From Trichomonas vaginalis G3 (Eukaryota; Parabasalia; Trichomonadida; Trichomonadidae): DNA of 64,000 nucleotides. A model generated the notes under the pieces. The model had not been told where the DNA came from. It was given only the letters and a program-made list of their open reading frames with translations, and did no database searches. Where the stretch lies: positions 11,923,507-11,987,506 of the forward strand of contig NC_067206.1 of the NCBI RefSeq assembly GCF_026262505.1, given 5' to 3'. Position numbers and translations under genes: made by a program. Position 1 is the stretch's first letter; every line of letters begins with the position of its first letter. Positions 1-10,839 of the stretch are shown here, piece after piece.

Positions 1-1296
1 GTTACCTGTGATCGCAGTGTGACCAACAATGCCACGGGTAAGTGGAATTGTAAGGGCTTTGTCAAGTCCTGACTGGAAATGAGTGACCAAAGACTGTTTT
101 CCTTTATCTACAAGGAAAAGAGAGCATCTTTCTGCATGAAGTAAGTTGCAAGCACGTTCCATAATGGTTGGAATAAGAGTTTCGATATCTAAAACTCCAG
201 ATAAGGCTTGAGCAATTTCAAGAAGAGCTGCAAGACGCTTTTCGAAGTCATCAAGCTGAGGAAGATCTGGTGGTGGATGAAGAGATGTACTTAAACTCTT
301 CACGGCGAACGGGGCAAGAGATAATAATAAATTTTCATCTAATTTAGTATATCCGTTTGTTTTAACACGACCGTGTAGTGCTATACCCCATACTTTCCCA
401 TCTTCTTGAACATATGGGACAATGAGGGCGCTTTGATCGCCATAATTATCAACATTTTCATTGTACCTCTTATGAGCTTTCAATTGGGGCTCATTTACTA
501 TGTAATTTTCTGTTAGCGCATACCCGATGACGCCTAAGTTCTCTTCGTTGATGATTGTTGGGTTATCATTGTTCTTTTCGAAATGCAAAAATACTTTATC
601 CTTTGTCTTCATCAGATAGAAGTCTGCATAGTTTGCATTGAAGAAATGACAAAGGGCTGATTCCAGCTTTGTAACAACTTTTGAGAGATAATCAATACCA
701 ACTAAATCTTTTGCTGTTGAAAGGGATGGCATTTTCTCGAATAAGTATCTTGAATAAATGCGGAACTTTGATTGGTAGTAAGAAACAATTTGTTGTTCTT
801 GTTCAGTGAAAATTGGCTCTTTTCTTGAAAGTTCGATGATTGCAATGATCTTATCTGCTCTATTAGTAACAGGGAATATGATCACAGGGTTGGTTGCAGG
901 AATTCCAACTGAATCAAATTCTTCATCGTATGCCGAGTGAGAAGATTGATTTTCAGTAACTTGGATTAAGTGCATTTGATAACAGTATCCTACTAAGCTT
1001 TTTTCAAATGGAATAGATTTAGAAAGTGTTGGTGAATAAAATCTTTTTTCATTTTCATAAACTAACCATAAAACGACATTTGAAACATTCATTATTTTTG
1101 CAAGAGCACTTTCTATAACTTGATTGACAGGCATAGTCTGTATGTCAATCATCATTTGGTCGAAATTTTCTTCGCATGAAACTTGTTTTTGCGGGGCAGG
1201 AGATAACTCCTGGGGAGATGTTCCTTTACTTGATGTTTCCACGGATTTCATCTTCGCGCCTAGGGGTTTGAGCGCTCCAACTCCACGAAAAGTCAT
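1..1296 (-). CDS. GAF-domain signalling protein, N-terminal part (runs off the window)
   Basis: The minus-strand frame is open from the ATG at 1296 (MTFRGVGALKPLG) to base 1 without a stop, so at least 432 residues are present and the C-terminus lies outside the window. The first 60 residues are low in structure. Two GAF-like modules follow: one begins near residue 75 (NVVLWLVYENEKRFYSP) and another near residue 185. A further one opens at about residue 385 (LIPTIMERACNLLHAERCSLFLVDK), the usual start of a GAF domain in cyclic-nucleotide phosphodiesterases. GAF domains bind small ligands such as cyclic nucleotides. In parabasalids such repeated GAF proteins are commonly annotated as 3',5'-cyclic nucleotide phosphodiesterases, but the catalytic HD domain would lie beyond the left edge, so the enzyme activity is only inferred. 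An upstream ATG near 1363 runs into a stop, which supports the start chosen here. Confidence 0.75.
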   Translation of the reverse strand, partial: MTFRGVGALKPLGAKMKSVETSSKGTSPQELSPAPQKQVSCEENFDQMMIDIQTMPVNQVIESALAKIMNVSNVVLWLVYENEKRFYSPTLSKSIPFEKSLVGYCYQMHLIQVTENQSSHSAYDEEFDSVGIPATNPVIIFPVTNRADKIIAIIELSRKEPIFTEQEQQIVSYYQSKFRIYSRYLFEKMPSLSTAKDLVGIDYLSKVVTKLESALCHFFNANYADFYLMKTKDKVFLHFEKNNDNPTIINEENLGVIGYALTENYIVNEPQLKAHKRYNENVDNYGDQSALIVPYVQEDGKVWGIALHGRVKTNGYTKLDENLLLSLAPFAVKSLSTSLHPPPDLPQLDDFEKRLAALLEIAQALSGVLDIETLIPTIMERACNLLHAERCSLFLVDKGKQSLVTHFQSGLDKALTIPLTRGIVGHTAITGN

Positions 1297-2285
1297 CAAA
1301 GTAAAGTTTGGAAGAAGAAAAACAAAAATACGTTTTTTATGATGGTTGTACTCTCAATTTTCATTATATATCGGCGCGCAGCACAGCAGAGAGCCCATAA
1401 AATGCGTATTATATATAAACTCCTCGCACATATACTCTACATAAAATTGGCTTCATGAATTTGGACCATTTTAAGTTACAATTTTATAGAAAAACAACTT
1501 TACTACAAGATTTTGACACGTAAATTATGTCAAAAGTTTAATTTATGTCTGGATTAGATACGATAAAAACGGTTATCGGGCCATAATTAATCAAAGTAAA
1601 AGGGAAGTACGTATTCGAATTAATGTCCGCTTTGATGATAAAAATCCGTGTTGCTGCACACTGATGATAATGACATCTGAGCGAACATTAATTCTTTAAA
1701 AAGATATTCTAACACACAGTATTTTTAACTTTTATTAATTTTAGCTTACATTCCAAACTTATTCTGCCATTTTATTGGCAGTGTCAATCAATTTAAAATA
1801 AAAAACTACAGACACATTAATTTTTTTTCTTAATTTTTTTCTGAACTCTTTATTTTATGCTCATATTTCAATATGAGATATATTAATGGCTGAAAAGACT
1901 CATGATATTTCTCCCTGATTCTAATCCAAATACAGAAGGTAACATTCAATCTGAGATAATTCTTCGAAAGTCCTTAGAAGAATTAAGATTACCAAGTGCA
2001 TGAATGGTAGATATTCTTCAGGCATTTCTTGTTCTACTATGAAGGACAAGAACATCAAAGCTAGTTTTGTAACCAATGTCTTAAAAGAGATTACAGATTA
2101 AAAAGGTATACAAGTTATCAAGGCAAATTATTAGGTGTCCTTTGAATTCACAATCAGAAAATTTTGATGATTGGAAATCAATTTAAATTTTTTATTAAAA
2201 TTTCAGACTACTAATGTTTAGGTATGTATATGCAAAAAATTAGCCAAAAATAAAAAATTTCCAAAAATTTTAGAAAAAATGATGC
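1297..2285. other. Intergenic region, no gene seen
   Basis: AT-rich sequence between the divergent GAF gene and the tRNA. Short open frames are present but none has coding character. I see no repeat or clear RNA structure here. Confidence 0.5.
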
Positions 2286-2358
2286 GCATCTGACAGGACT
2301 TGAACCCGTAATCCCTGCTTCCGGAGAGCAGAATCCTATCCGATTAGACCACAGATGC
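2286..2358 (-). tRNA. tRNA-Arg, anticodon CCG
   Basis: On the minus strand a 73-nt cloverleaf can be drawn. The 7-bp acceptor stem is GCATCTG with CAGATGC. A D-arm contains AATCGGAT. The anticodon stem CTGCT/AGCAG closes the 7-nt loop CTCCGGA with CCG at positions 34-36 and T33 in place. The variable loop is short, and the T arm has loop TTCAAGT closed by ACGGG/CCTGT. The anticodon CCG reads the arginine codon CGG. CCA is not encoded, as is normal for eukaryotic tRNA genes, and no intron is seen. A short T run occurs downstream on the minus strand, as expected for an RNA polymerase III terminator. Confidence 0.93.
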
Positions 2359-2687
2359 TTTCAAGAAATGGGTAAAAAATGTTTTGATAATGAATTATTA
2401 TTCATCTGTTGTATTGAATATTTAGATGAGCATGAGGAATAGTTCAATTTTAATCATACATAAGTTATCTAAAATATTTCTCTCCCTAAACATTCTTTCA
2501 TACTCTGCATTTCATACCTAAATGAGCTCCTTATCCATCTACTTCTTCTTTAGCAAAACTTACACCAATCCAACTTCTTATTGGCTTTTTTTTAAATTCA
2601 ATTTTCCAGTTTACCAAAATTATGAATTATTTTACTAAATACAAATTCACCAAGAGATTAACTTATTTTATAATTCATTGATATACC

Positions 2688-2698
2688 AAAAGTGACTT
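2688..2698 (+). promoter_or_regulatory. Candidate upstream motif AAAAGTGACTT
   Basis: The 11-mer AAAAGTGACTT lies 31 bases before the LC8 start codon. The identical 11-mer lies 16 bases before the eIF1 start codon at 26603. Both genes are expected to be strongly expressed. Its role as a promoter or initiator is inference from position and recurrence only. Confidence 0.35.
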
Positions 2699-2729
2699 AA
2701 AACCGTTTATTTTACGGTTTAATAAGTTC

Positions 2730-3002
2730 ATGTCCACAGATAAACGCGCTGTCGTTAAAAACGTAGATATGTCCGATGAAATGCAACAGAAGGCAATCGA
2801 CACAGCTATCCAAGCTCTTGATTCCTTCAATATTGAAAAGGATATCGCTTCATATATCAAAAAGGAATTCGACAAGACATACAACCCAACTTGGCACTGC
2901 GTTGTTGGTCGTTCGTTTGGTTCCTTCGTTACACACGAAACCAAGCACTTCATTTACTTTTACATCGGCCAAGTTGCCGTTCAGCTCTGGAAGTGTGGTT
3001 AA
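2730..3002 (+). CDS. Dynein light chain, LC8 family
   Basis: This 90-residue protein has the full length of the LC8/DYNLL family. The C-terminal signature is clear: [20 protein letters not shown] followed by [19 protein letters not shown], the strands that build the LC8 dimer and its peptide-binding groove. The N-terminal helices ([29 protein letters not shown]) also match. LC8 is a subunit of axonemal and cytoplasmic dynein and a general dimerisation hub, so it fits a flagellate. The start ATG gives the usual short N-terminus. Codon use is richer in C-ending codons than in the surrounding DNA, which suggests high expression. Confidence 0.96.
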   Translation: MSTDKRAVVKNVDMSDEMQQKAIDTAIQALDSFNIEKDIASYIKKEFDKTYNPTWHCVVGRSFGSFVTHETKHFIYFYIGQVAVQLWKCG

Positions 3003-3581
3003 ACTTATAAATTCCGTATATTTATAGCTTTTAAATACTAATAAAACATTTCCAACTCTGAAACCTTATATTACTTACAATTCTCTTTTTTTAAACTCAT
3101 TATTATTTAATAATATCAGCCATGGGTGATAACTTATTTTATAGATTCTACATACACCCTTAACTGTTGCTGTTCATAGATTTGTTTTAACCTTCGAGAA
3201 GTGTTTTCTAAATATTTTTCACAGCTAATAATTTTTTCTAGGTAATTCTCTAATTTCTAGTTGAGATAAAGAGTTTAGCGGTAATTAATGTTACAAATTA
3301 TTCCTAGCACTAATATAAATTTTTCCGAATAAATCCTTGACATCTACATTTCATGCAGGAAGCATAGAACAAGAATTAGAATCAAATGGTGGCTTTGCTA
3401 TAGTATATGGTTCAATGTTTGATTTGTAGATATCCTTGGCATACATTCAAGAATATCCGATCTAAGGTGGCAATTTCGAGTTATTCGGTCATTTATATCC
3501 TTTTCCTATTGCATTGCATTCATTCTCATATAGAAAAATTCTAAATTGAATATTGTTTTTGCATTTTTTTGACAACTAATT
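3003..3581. other. Intergenic region, no gene seen
   Basis: AT-rich spacer between the LC8 gene and the importin-like gene. It contains no supported feature apart from the possible promoter region just before the next gene. Confidence 0.5.
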
Positions 3582-6479
3582 ATGAATATAGGTAGTTTTT
3601 CATGGATACTTAATTCCACATCATGCACACTTAAATTCTTTGATCTCTTGAGATTTTTGCCCTCTAAAATCTTGGATATGGATCTTTCTGTTTTAGTTAG
3701 ATGCCTTAAGGGCGATTCCTCAGCTCAAGAGACAGTTAACGAAATTATTGAGAATCCAGAATATTTGCAACCTCTTCTTGATTCATTATCAGACCCACAA
3801 GTTCAATCAAATCATGATGCTTTTTGGGCAGCAGCAACAGCATTAAAAGAGTTATTTAGACGTTGCTTCTACAATAATAAGGAACAAGACATATCTCATG
3901 AATTCCTTCAATCACTTATTTCACCATTATTACAAATAATTTCTTCCAAACCCGATCAAACATCCGAGCTTGTCGAAATAATAAGATTATGCACTAATCT
4001 TGGAGCAAAAGATACATGTGATTGGCTCTTAGAAACAATTTCTCCATATCTTAATCCAAATTCAAGCGATAATCTTCTTACAAATCTCTTAATCATTTGC
4101 AATTCAATCGCTCAGAAATATTATGCCACTAGAGATATCAATTCCAATGAAAAAATTGAAATTTTTGATAGTTGGATGCAAATTTACGCTCCATTATCAC
4201 TTCATATAGTCGAAAAACAGAAGACATCCATCAACAATCAGCTTATTGATATTGACATGCAGTTAATGAGAAATGTTTTAATAAAATGCGTTGCTTCTCT
4301 TGATATGGAAGAGCTAATGCAATTTTTCATCTCATCAATCAACTTACTATTAGTTGATCAAAATACTGAAGCTGTCATCAAGATGAAAAGTTCAATTATA
4401 AAATTATTTAACAAAATTGTCAACGATTTTTCAAACAGCGCCAAGTATCCAAGCTTTTCAAGCAAATTTAATGACGAAATCATACCAATTCTTGTACAAA
4501 ATGTAAGTTCAAACTTTAATTATTTTATTCAAAACAGAAATCAGCTGAATGATAAATTCCTTTGCCAATTACTCAACATTGTTACTCAACTACATGGCAT
4601 TACAGGTGCTTTCGAGACAGAAGACTTCATTGCAAACGTTTTAATTCCAGCAACAATTTTATCCAACGACCAAATCGTCGAATACTTCATGAATCCCGTA
4701 GAATACATCGAGTTCAATCTCGCCCAAGTTGTTAAACGCGAAACAGTTCGTGGTGCCGTATGTCTTTGCTTAAGGAGCTTCGACAAGTTCGATTTCACGG
4801 CGGTTTTGCCAGGCGATGAAATTGAGAACATTTACGAGAAAGAAGCAAGATTCTTCATATATTGCAATGCGCCAAGGAAGGGCAAGATAAAGAGAGCCCT
4901 CAGCAACTCAATACATGATTATTTCTTGTCACTTCCTCTACAAGATGCTGCAACCTTCGAATCTGCACCAATTTTATCAAATCTGGAAGCGAATATCGAT
5001 CAGGTAAGAGAAGAATTTGGCGTTCTGCTACTCATTCCTACTCTAATGATGATATTTATGAAGGCAGATTTGAAATCAAATTCCCTCAAGTCAGAAGCCT
5101 GGGAATTACTAAACGTTGTTTCTCAGGATAACTATGTCTTCCAGTTTGCATGCATTTCTTTACTCAAATTCTCAATCGAAATTTCATTCGATGTTGGAGA
5201 GATTCCAGTTAACGAACTTATCGAGAAACTACTAGCCATGATGAATTCCCCACAGAAGTTCTCCATTACGCCCGATTTTCTTAAATTTATTTTGGAAAAT
5301 TTCGAAGAGGCCAAACAATTCTCAAATCAGCTCTTACACCCACTTGTCATGCAGTGGATGGAGCTCTTCGACGAGCTGATCACCGCAGATGAAGAAATGA
5401 TGAACGATGATCTTCCAGAAAACTTCATGAACACGATTGAAGACATCAAGACCATTCTACTCGGCATTTCAGAGGACAGCCTTGTCGAAGCATCCCAGCT
5501 CATGATGGAAACAGCCATAGAAGCCATGAAAATCAATGTTTCGCAAGGATCAGAAATTCTGAGCTGTATCGTCACTTTGTCAAACCGCATGAAACATCTT
5601 TCTAGCGATTACGTGAAGTTTATTCCTGTTCTGGACTCCGCTCTCAACGCTTTTCTCGAGAACCAAGAGGAAGTCCAATTAATCCACATCTCGTCAATTC
5701 TGATAAATTGTATCACAAAAATTGACGAATTCAAAACTGACGACAGTTTGACTCAAATGGTCATTGACATGGTTAGCAAAGTTACTAATCCAGAGAACAG
5801 CGAAATGATCTTCCCCAACGATGTTGGCTCTTTCTTTGTTCTCATGTCTGCTTTGATTTTTGTTCGTCCTGAGTTCACTTCTGACATTTTGAATTTAGTC
5901 AACAATTACTTACTAGGAAACAACGAACTTGATACATCACTTATCCATTTAAGTGCTGCTGCATTTGTTTATGCAACAGCTATGATGAATAATCAAGAAA
6001 TTGCTGTTCCACAAGAAATTGTTGATTTTTACCTCCAAAACACAGTCATTGAAACTGACAATGGATTGGAGGCACATCCAAACGCTCCTCCAGGAATAAG
6101 GAACGCAAAGATATGGTTGCTCTGCCTGCTTTACGTATCAAGGTATTCAAACGAAGCAAGAGAGCCAACAGTTGTTTATTCACAACACGTTGCAAAAATG
6201 ATACAAAATGCAAAAGAAAAAGAAGAGAAATTGCTTCAAAGAAAGAAAGTTTTGGCTCAAGTTGATGAGTTGGATGCAGAAGAAGAGGATTTCTTTGAAG
6301 AAGAAGAAGATGTAGGAGATAAAGAAGGAGTTGATGAAGAGTTTGTTGACGAAGGAGTTGTTTTGCCTTGCGAAAGCGTAAATCCAATGTCTCTTTTCTT
6401 GCAGATATTTGGTAATAGCGAATTGGCACAGTTTGTACCTGAACAGTTGTTTGAACTAGCAAAATCTTTGTCTCAATAA
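3582..6479 (+). CDS. Importin-beta-like HEAT-repeat protein
   Basis: A single 965-codon frame gives an almost wholly alpha-helical protein with HEAT-like repeat character. The segment around MDLSVLVRCLKGDSSAQETV followed by an early FWAAATALKELFRR helix resembles the N-terminal domain of karyopherins. Near residue 890 there is a long acidic stretch (ELDAEEEDFFEEEEDVGDKE) and then a short helical tail ending at FELAKSLSQ. This layout recalls importin-7/8-type nuclear import receptors, where an acidic loop sits just before the C-terminus. A role in nuclear transport is inferred from this architecture, not from a diagnostic motif. The start is uncertain: the second in-frame ATG, at 3678 (MDLSVLV), begins the family-like part, and the 32 residues before it look like read-in. 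Confidence 0.6.
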   Translation: MNIGSFSWILNSTSCTLKFFDLLRFLPSKILDMDLSVLVRCLKGDSSAQETVNEIIENPEYLQPLLDSLSDPQVQSNHDAFWAAATALKELFRRCFYNNKEQDISHEFLQSLISPLLQIISSKPDQTSELVEIIRLCTNLGAKDTCDWLLETISPYLNPNSSDNLLTNLLIICNSIAQKYYATRDINSNEKIEIFDSWMQIYAPLSLHIVEKQKTSINNQLIDIDMQLMRNVLIKCVASLDMEELMQFFISSINLLLVDQNTEAVIKMKSSIIKLFNKIVNDFSNSAKYPSFSSKFNDEIIPILVQNVSSNFNYFIQNRNQLNDKFLCQLLNIVTQLHGITGAFETEDFIANVLIPATILSNDQIVEYFMNPVEYIEFNLAQVVKRETVRGAVCLCLRSFDKFDFTAVLPGDEIENIYEKEARFFIYCNAPRKGKIKRALSNSIHDYFLSLPLQDAATFESAPILSNLEANIDQVREEFGVLLLIPTLMMIFMKADLKSNSLKSEAWELLNVVSQDNYVFQFACISLLKFSIEISFDVGEIPVNELIEKLLAMMNSPQKFSITPDFLKFILENFEEAKQFSNQLLHPLVMQWMELFDELITADEEMMNDDLPENFMNTIEDIKTILLGISEDSLVEASQLMMETAIEAMKINVSQGSEILSCIVTLSNRMKHLSSDYVKFIPVLDSALNAFLENQEEVQLIHISSILINCITKIDEFKTDDSLTQMVIDMVSKVTNPENSEMIFPNDVGSFFVLMSALIFVRPEFTSDILNLVNNYLLGNNELDTSLIHLSAAAFVYATAMMNNQEIAVPQEIVDFYLQNTVIETDNGLEAHPNAPPGIRNAKIWLLCLLYVSRYSNEAREPTVVYSQHVAKMIQNAKEKEEKLLQRKKVLAQVDELDAEEEDFFEEEEDVGDKEGVDEEFVDEGVVLPCESVNPMSLFLQIFGNSELAQFVPEQLFELAKSLSQ

Positions 6480-7052
6480 CTTCTTTTTTATAGAATAGAT
6501 ATATATATTTTTAAATAGAGAATAAATTATTTAATTTTATTACTATGACTTTTAGATATCTTCTGATGCTTACTATGATGGTAAGTATGTTAGTATTTTT
6601 ATTACGAAACAAATATCTATTTCCTATATTGAAAAAATATTGCTTATTAATTATTTCCCGATATATAAAAATTTTCGTCACTTTTGTGTCATTTGACAAA
6701 TAATAAAATGATTTACTATTGATAAAATAGTTGAAAGCAATACAATTTAAAAATATCAGAATCTTTATTTTTTTGAGATATTGAGAGCTTATTAATCCGA
6801 AAATTTACATGGATAATTATAACTATTAATGGATTCATAATATAATTTCTGACTAACCAATTATAGGATTTTATCGGATTACTGTGTAGACGATAGATTT
6901 TGCCAATTCTGACTGACAAAACCGATTAATTGTGAGTCATTCAAATTCATTTATGCCAGAATAGTACTCGTTCATGTATGTACTGTTTAAAATTATATAA
7001 ATATGATTTGAAAGATATAATCCGTTTTTGACATCATCAATTTTTTTAAAGA
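6480..7052. other. Intergenic region
   Basis: AT-rich spacer. It holds TCACTTTTGTGTCA near 6680 and TCATCAATTTTTTT just before the next gene, which could be an initiator-like element. No gene is supported. Confidence 0.4.
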
Positions 7053-8018
7053 ATGCTTGCCTTTACGGTCTGCATGAAATACTGGGATCAATATAAACCA
7101 ATCTATCGTATCCCAGGCCCAATCTATCGTATCCCAGATCCAATCAGATACGACCTTAACGAAGAAGAGGAAGATGAAAATTGGAAGAAGGTCTTCCACA
7201 CAAGATATGGCGACTTCGAACTTGATTTCGACTGGAACGGCTATGAGTACAATGAAGAGGAAGATGAAAACTGGAAGAAGGTCTTCCACACAAGATATGG
7301 CGACTTCGAACTTGACTTTGACTGGAACAGTGCTGAAGAAGAAGACGATGACAACTGGAAGAAGATTTGGCACACAAAGTATGGCGACTTCGAATTTGAT
7401 TTCGACTGGAACAGTGCTGAGGAAGAAGACGACGACAACTGGAAGAAGGTCTGGCACACAAAGTATGGCGACTTCGAATTTGATTTCGACTGGAACAGTG
7501 CTGAGGAAGAAGACGACGACAACTGGAAGAAGGTCTGGCACACAAAGTATGGTGACTTCGAATTTGATTTCGACTTGAACGACTACGAGTACAACGAAGA
7601 AGAGTACGATGATGACAACTTGAAAGTTGGCTTCTACTACAAGCTCCCAGGAAAGTTAGGAAAGATCGGTTTCTCATATGAACTCAATGAAGAGGAATAT
7701 GATGATGACAACCTCAGAATCGGCCTCTACTACCACCTTCCAAAGCCATGGGGCAAAATTGGCATTTCCTATGAGCGCAACGAAGAAGAGTACGATGATG
7801 ACAACTTGAAAGTTGGCTTCTATTACCACCTTCCAGGAAAGTTAGGAAAGATCGGTTTCTCATATGAACTCAACGAAGAGGAATATGATGACGACAACTT
7901 CAGAATCGGCCTCTACTACCATCTCCCAAAGCCATGGGGCAAAATTGGCATCTCTTACGAGCACAATGAGTATGAGTACGAGGATAACTTTCCAAGGATC
8001 TACTACCCATACTTTTAA
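7053..8018 (+). CDS. Acidic tandem-repeat protein rich in Trp, Tyr and Asp
   Basis: I do not recognise a family for this 321-residue protein. After a short leader with two copies of a PIYRIP-type motif it consists of two blocks of repeats. Block one has five copies of about 28 residues built on DNWKKVWHTKYGDFEFDFDW. Block two has four copies of about 31 residues that alternate between two forms, KVGFYYKLPGKLGKIGFSYE and RIGLYYHLPKPWGKIGISYE, each preceded by NEEEYDDDN. The protein ends in a degenerate copy and YYPYF. There is no signal peptide or membrane span. The alternating aromatic and charged pattern suggests beta-strand units. Codon use is C-rich and the frame is preserved across all copies, which argues for a real, expressed gene. 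It could be a structural, calcium-binding or surface-associated protein, but none of these is shown. Confidence 0.8.
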   Translation: MLAFTVCMKYWDQYKPIYRIPGPIYRIPDPIRYDLNEEEEDENWKKVFHTRYGDFELDFDWNGYEYNEEEDENWKKVFHTRYGDFELDFDWNSAEEEDDDNWKKIWHTKYGDFEFDFDWNSAEEEDDDNWKKVWHTKYGDFEFDFDWNSAEEEDDDNWKKVWHTKYGDFEFDFDLNDYEYNEEEYDDDNLKVGFYYKLPGKLGKIGFSYELNEEEYDDDNLRIGLYYHLPKPWGKIGISYERNEEEYDDDNLKVGFYYHLPGKLGKIGFSYELNEEEYDDDNFRIGLYYHLPKPWGKIGISYEHNEYEYEDNFPRIYYPYF

Positions 8019-8503
8019 ATGATTTGAGGAATGATTAAATAATTTTTCTTCGAAATTTATTCTACTTTTTATGAATGTAATACTTTGAAAAATGTAATCA
8101 AAAACACACTACTTTGGAAGTCATGTTTTTTTACATTCGATAAAATTTCATTTTCATTTATGTTTGAATTAAGACAAAATACTATTAATATACGATACAT
8201 AATCAAAAGATATTATTTCGATGAATTCTCAAGCATTAATTATTACAATTATTTTAAATTTCATTTCGATTTATAAAATTATTAAAATATCATGTGAAAC
8301 ATCAATCTAAAACAACATGGTATGAATCGTATTTCATCTAAAATGTTTTATTCATGCAATTGCCACAATGCAAAATAAATACATTAATAATGGAATGAAA
8401 TATATTACATCGTGATCCTGAAAATCTAGAAAATCAAATATAAAGCTGCCAATTCACTAGAAAAAACCAAAATTATATTATGAAAACATTTTATAAATAC
8501 ATT
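8019..8503. other. Intergenic region between convergent genes
   Basis: AT-rich sequence between the repeat-protein gene and the convergent TPR gene. No supported feature. Confidence 0.5.
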
Positions 8504-10114
8504 TTATTCAGAAATATTTGCAACAAGAGATTTGAGAATCACAGACTCTGGGAATTTATCAAGGCCAAAACATATCAATGCTTTAGCTTTAGGATGGTTT
8601 GTTACAGCAGCAATGCAAATTGCCTTTTCCATGATTTCCTGATTCTCCACGTACATTGGCAATGAATTCAGAAGAGATGAAACAAGATTTGGAATTTCTG
8701 TTATAGAATTGGCCAATCCGTTCTTTGCTGCCACGAAAAAGAAAGAAATAACAGATCTTACAACACTCTCTTCTTTCTGGTTGACCAAGAAAATCAAAGA
8801 AGCAGCTCTTACAGCTCTAACTTCTTTGATTTTTTCAACAGATTTCGGAAGCAAAAAACTTAAACACGAAAAACAATTTGTTGCAATTGTCACGTTCTTT
8901 GAGTTCTTCGTAACAACTTTCATTATAATATCAATGATGTTTGGAATGTCATCATTGAATTTTTCTTCATTTAATGTAGAAATATTTGAGATAATTTGTA
9001 AACTTGCAGCAATTAAGAATTCATCATCAACATTTTGGAGAATATTCTTTGCTATTATCAGAGAACCTTTGTTATAAGCTTCTTCACATATCTCCTTAGT
9101 ATGAACTACTTTACTAAGCAGCAAAATCGAAGAATTTGTCTTCCATTTGAAGATTTTTTCAACAATATTCTTTCCTTTGAATAAATCTGTTTCTTCAGAG
9201 TGAACTAAGTTAAACAAAAGCATAAAAGCCATGTCTGCTTCATCACGAGTAATCTCTATGTCTAATGCATCAATCATTGGCTCAACAAAGTCATCATCAC
9301 TGATAGATGAAGTGACAGAAAGTGACAAAAATTTGATGGCACTTCCGATTACGTCTGGATTCTGTTTCCAATGATCAATGGCATTCCTAACAACAGGGGA
9401 GCCATCGAAAACATCGAGTATTCCCTTCTCTGCAAGGTTACGGGCCATGATAAGCAAAGAAGTGACAATTATTGGGTCTTCAATGTATAGTTGCATAACA
9501 ACGAAAATTATCAAGTAAACGCCTTCATCTGCGAATTTGTCGAGCACGGATTCGGGTATTTCTGATTGCTCAAAGAATGTAAGGATACGGGAAATCGATT
9601 CTACAACGCCTTTTTCGTTTGGAATTTCTAAAATTAAATCTGAAAAAAATTTGAGGTCAGGATCTTGGATATCAAGCATAGGAAGTCCAAGATCGCCATA
9701 TACTCTGAAAAGACAATCTTGAGCTCCTGCTTTTGGATTGTAATGAATGGAATTTGTGTAAGATTTCATTGCAAGAAGCGTTTCTTGCTTTGATTCGTAT
9801 ATCTGACCGATTCTAAGTTCTGCCAATGCAAGAATTCCTGAAAATTTGTCTTCTGGAGTAAAATCTAAATTTGGGCGAACAATTTTTGATGTTTCTATAA
9901 CTAATTTAGCATCACCTAATGCATCATCTAGATTTTCTTTATGAATATGACAAATTGATCGATTAAGTAAGCATAATGATTTGATAATTGCTTCATCTTC
10001 ATTTTTTGGTGTAATAAGATTAATAATATTTGTGAATTCATTAATGGCATTATCATAATCACCAGAGTTCATTAATGAATTAGCACTTTCCTTCTTTGCT
10101 ATTAATTCTTCCAT
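8504..10114 (-). CDS. TPR plus armadillo-type helical repeat protein
   Basis: This 536-residue protein starts with tetratricopeptide repeats: KKESANSLMNSGDYDNAINE (residues 7-26), a second helix pair around SLCLLNRSICHIHKENLDDA, and a third around ALAELRIGQIYESKQETLLA with SYTNSIHYNPKAG. The remaining 380 residues are helical and leucine-rich, like ARM/HEAT repeats. A TPR head followed by a long armadillo-like body is the plan of UNC-45/Cro1/She4 myosin chaperones, but no UCS-domain motif can be confirmed by eye. A more cautious name is TPR-containing protein with a scaffold or co-chaperone role. The ATG at 10114 is the natural start because the TPR begins almost at once. Confidence 0.7.
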   Translation of the reverse strand: MEELIAKKESANSLMNSGDYDNAINEFTNIINLITPKNEDEAIIKSLCLLNRSICHIHKENLDDALGDAKLVIETSKIVRPNLDFTPEDKFSGILALAELRIGQIYESKQETLLAMKSYTNSIHYNPKAGAQDCLFRVYGDLGLPMLDIQDPDLKFFSDLILEIPNEKGVVESISRILTFFEQSEIPESVLDKFADEGVYLIIFVVMQLYIEDPIIVTSLLIMARNLAEKGILDVFDGSPVVRNAIDHWKQNPDVIGSAIKFLSLSVTSSISDDDFVEPMIDALDIEITRDEADMAFMLLFNLVHSEETDLFKGKNIVEKIFKWKTNSSILLLSKVVHTKEICEEAYNKGSLIIAKNILQNVDDEFLIAASLQIISNISTLNEEKFNDDIPNIIDIIMKVVTKNSKNVTIATNCFSCLSFLLPKSVEKIKEVRAVRAASLIFLVNQKEESVVRSVISFFFVAAKNGLANSITEIPNLVSSLLNSLPMYVENQEIMEKAICIAAVTNHPKAKALICFGLDKFPESVILKSLVANISE

Positions 10115-10839
10115 CTTTCAATAAAAAAGAAAGGGGGTGAAAATTGCATTTCCGAAAATAATCGTTTTTTAAACGTGCATTATTTTCATTGTCTTCGATA
10201 CCAATTTTTAATAATGTAATGAAGTTAAAATAGTCTTCCTCACTTTCAGCAAACTAGAACCAGTGCTTTGTAATCCACAATACCTTATAAATATGAAAAT
10301 TTATATATATTTAAAATCTTATCCGCTGAACTAATTAAATAGGAGATACTTAATGACCAGATAATTGTACCTCTGTATCCCTAATAACTTTTTCATCTTT
10401 TAATATAACATTATCCTTTTCAACATCAATTTAAGTCATCAAAAGGTTTTAGGCGCTTATTATCAGTTTCATATATTCAAAATTTAATTTTTGGAGTATG
10501 ATGAATCTTATTTATATCGTTTTCGTTCGGATTATTACATAAAGTTATTCCCGGTAGAAAATTATCTAAATAAATATGTAATAAACACTCATCTACATTT
10601 TAATTGAAATTCTAAATATCATTTGAGCTTGAAAATCTCAAAACTCGTTTATTGTATCTTATTGTTTTGATCAAAAGCAAGTTCGTTGATTCTAGTTACT
10701 AAAATAATATAGATCTTTTCCGAATTAAAACAAATACTAAGTTACGTTTATAAAATAAGATAAGAATAAATAATATAAATATACCGGTACTAATATAATT
10801 TGGGATCAACATCCTATCAATTAATATTCAACTGTTTCA
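10115..10839. other. Intergenic region
   Basis: AT-rich DNA between two minus-strand genes. It should contain the promoter of the TPR gene (a C/T-rich run on the minus strand just before its ATG) and the 3' flank of the kinase gene. Nothing else is supported. Confidence 0.45.

Noticed and set aside
6046-6462. Leucine-rich minus-strand frame opposite the importin-like gene
   Set aside because: Antisense of the acidic GAA/GAG codons. The plus-strand gene explains it.
7156-7677. Minus-strand open frames opposite the acidic repeat protein
   Set aside because: Mirror frames of the repeated coding sequence, with arginine/serine-rich peptides and no domain.
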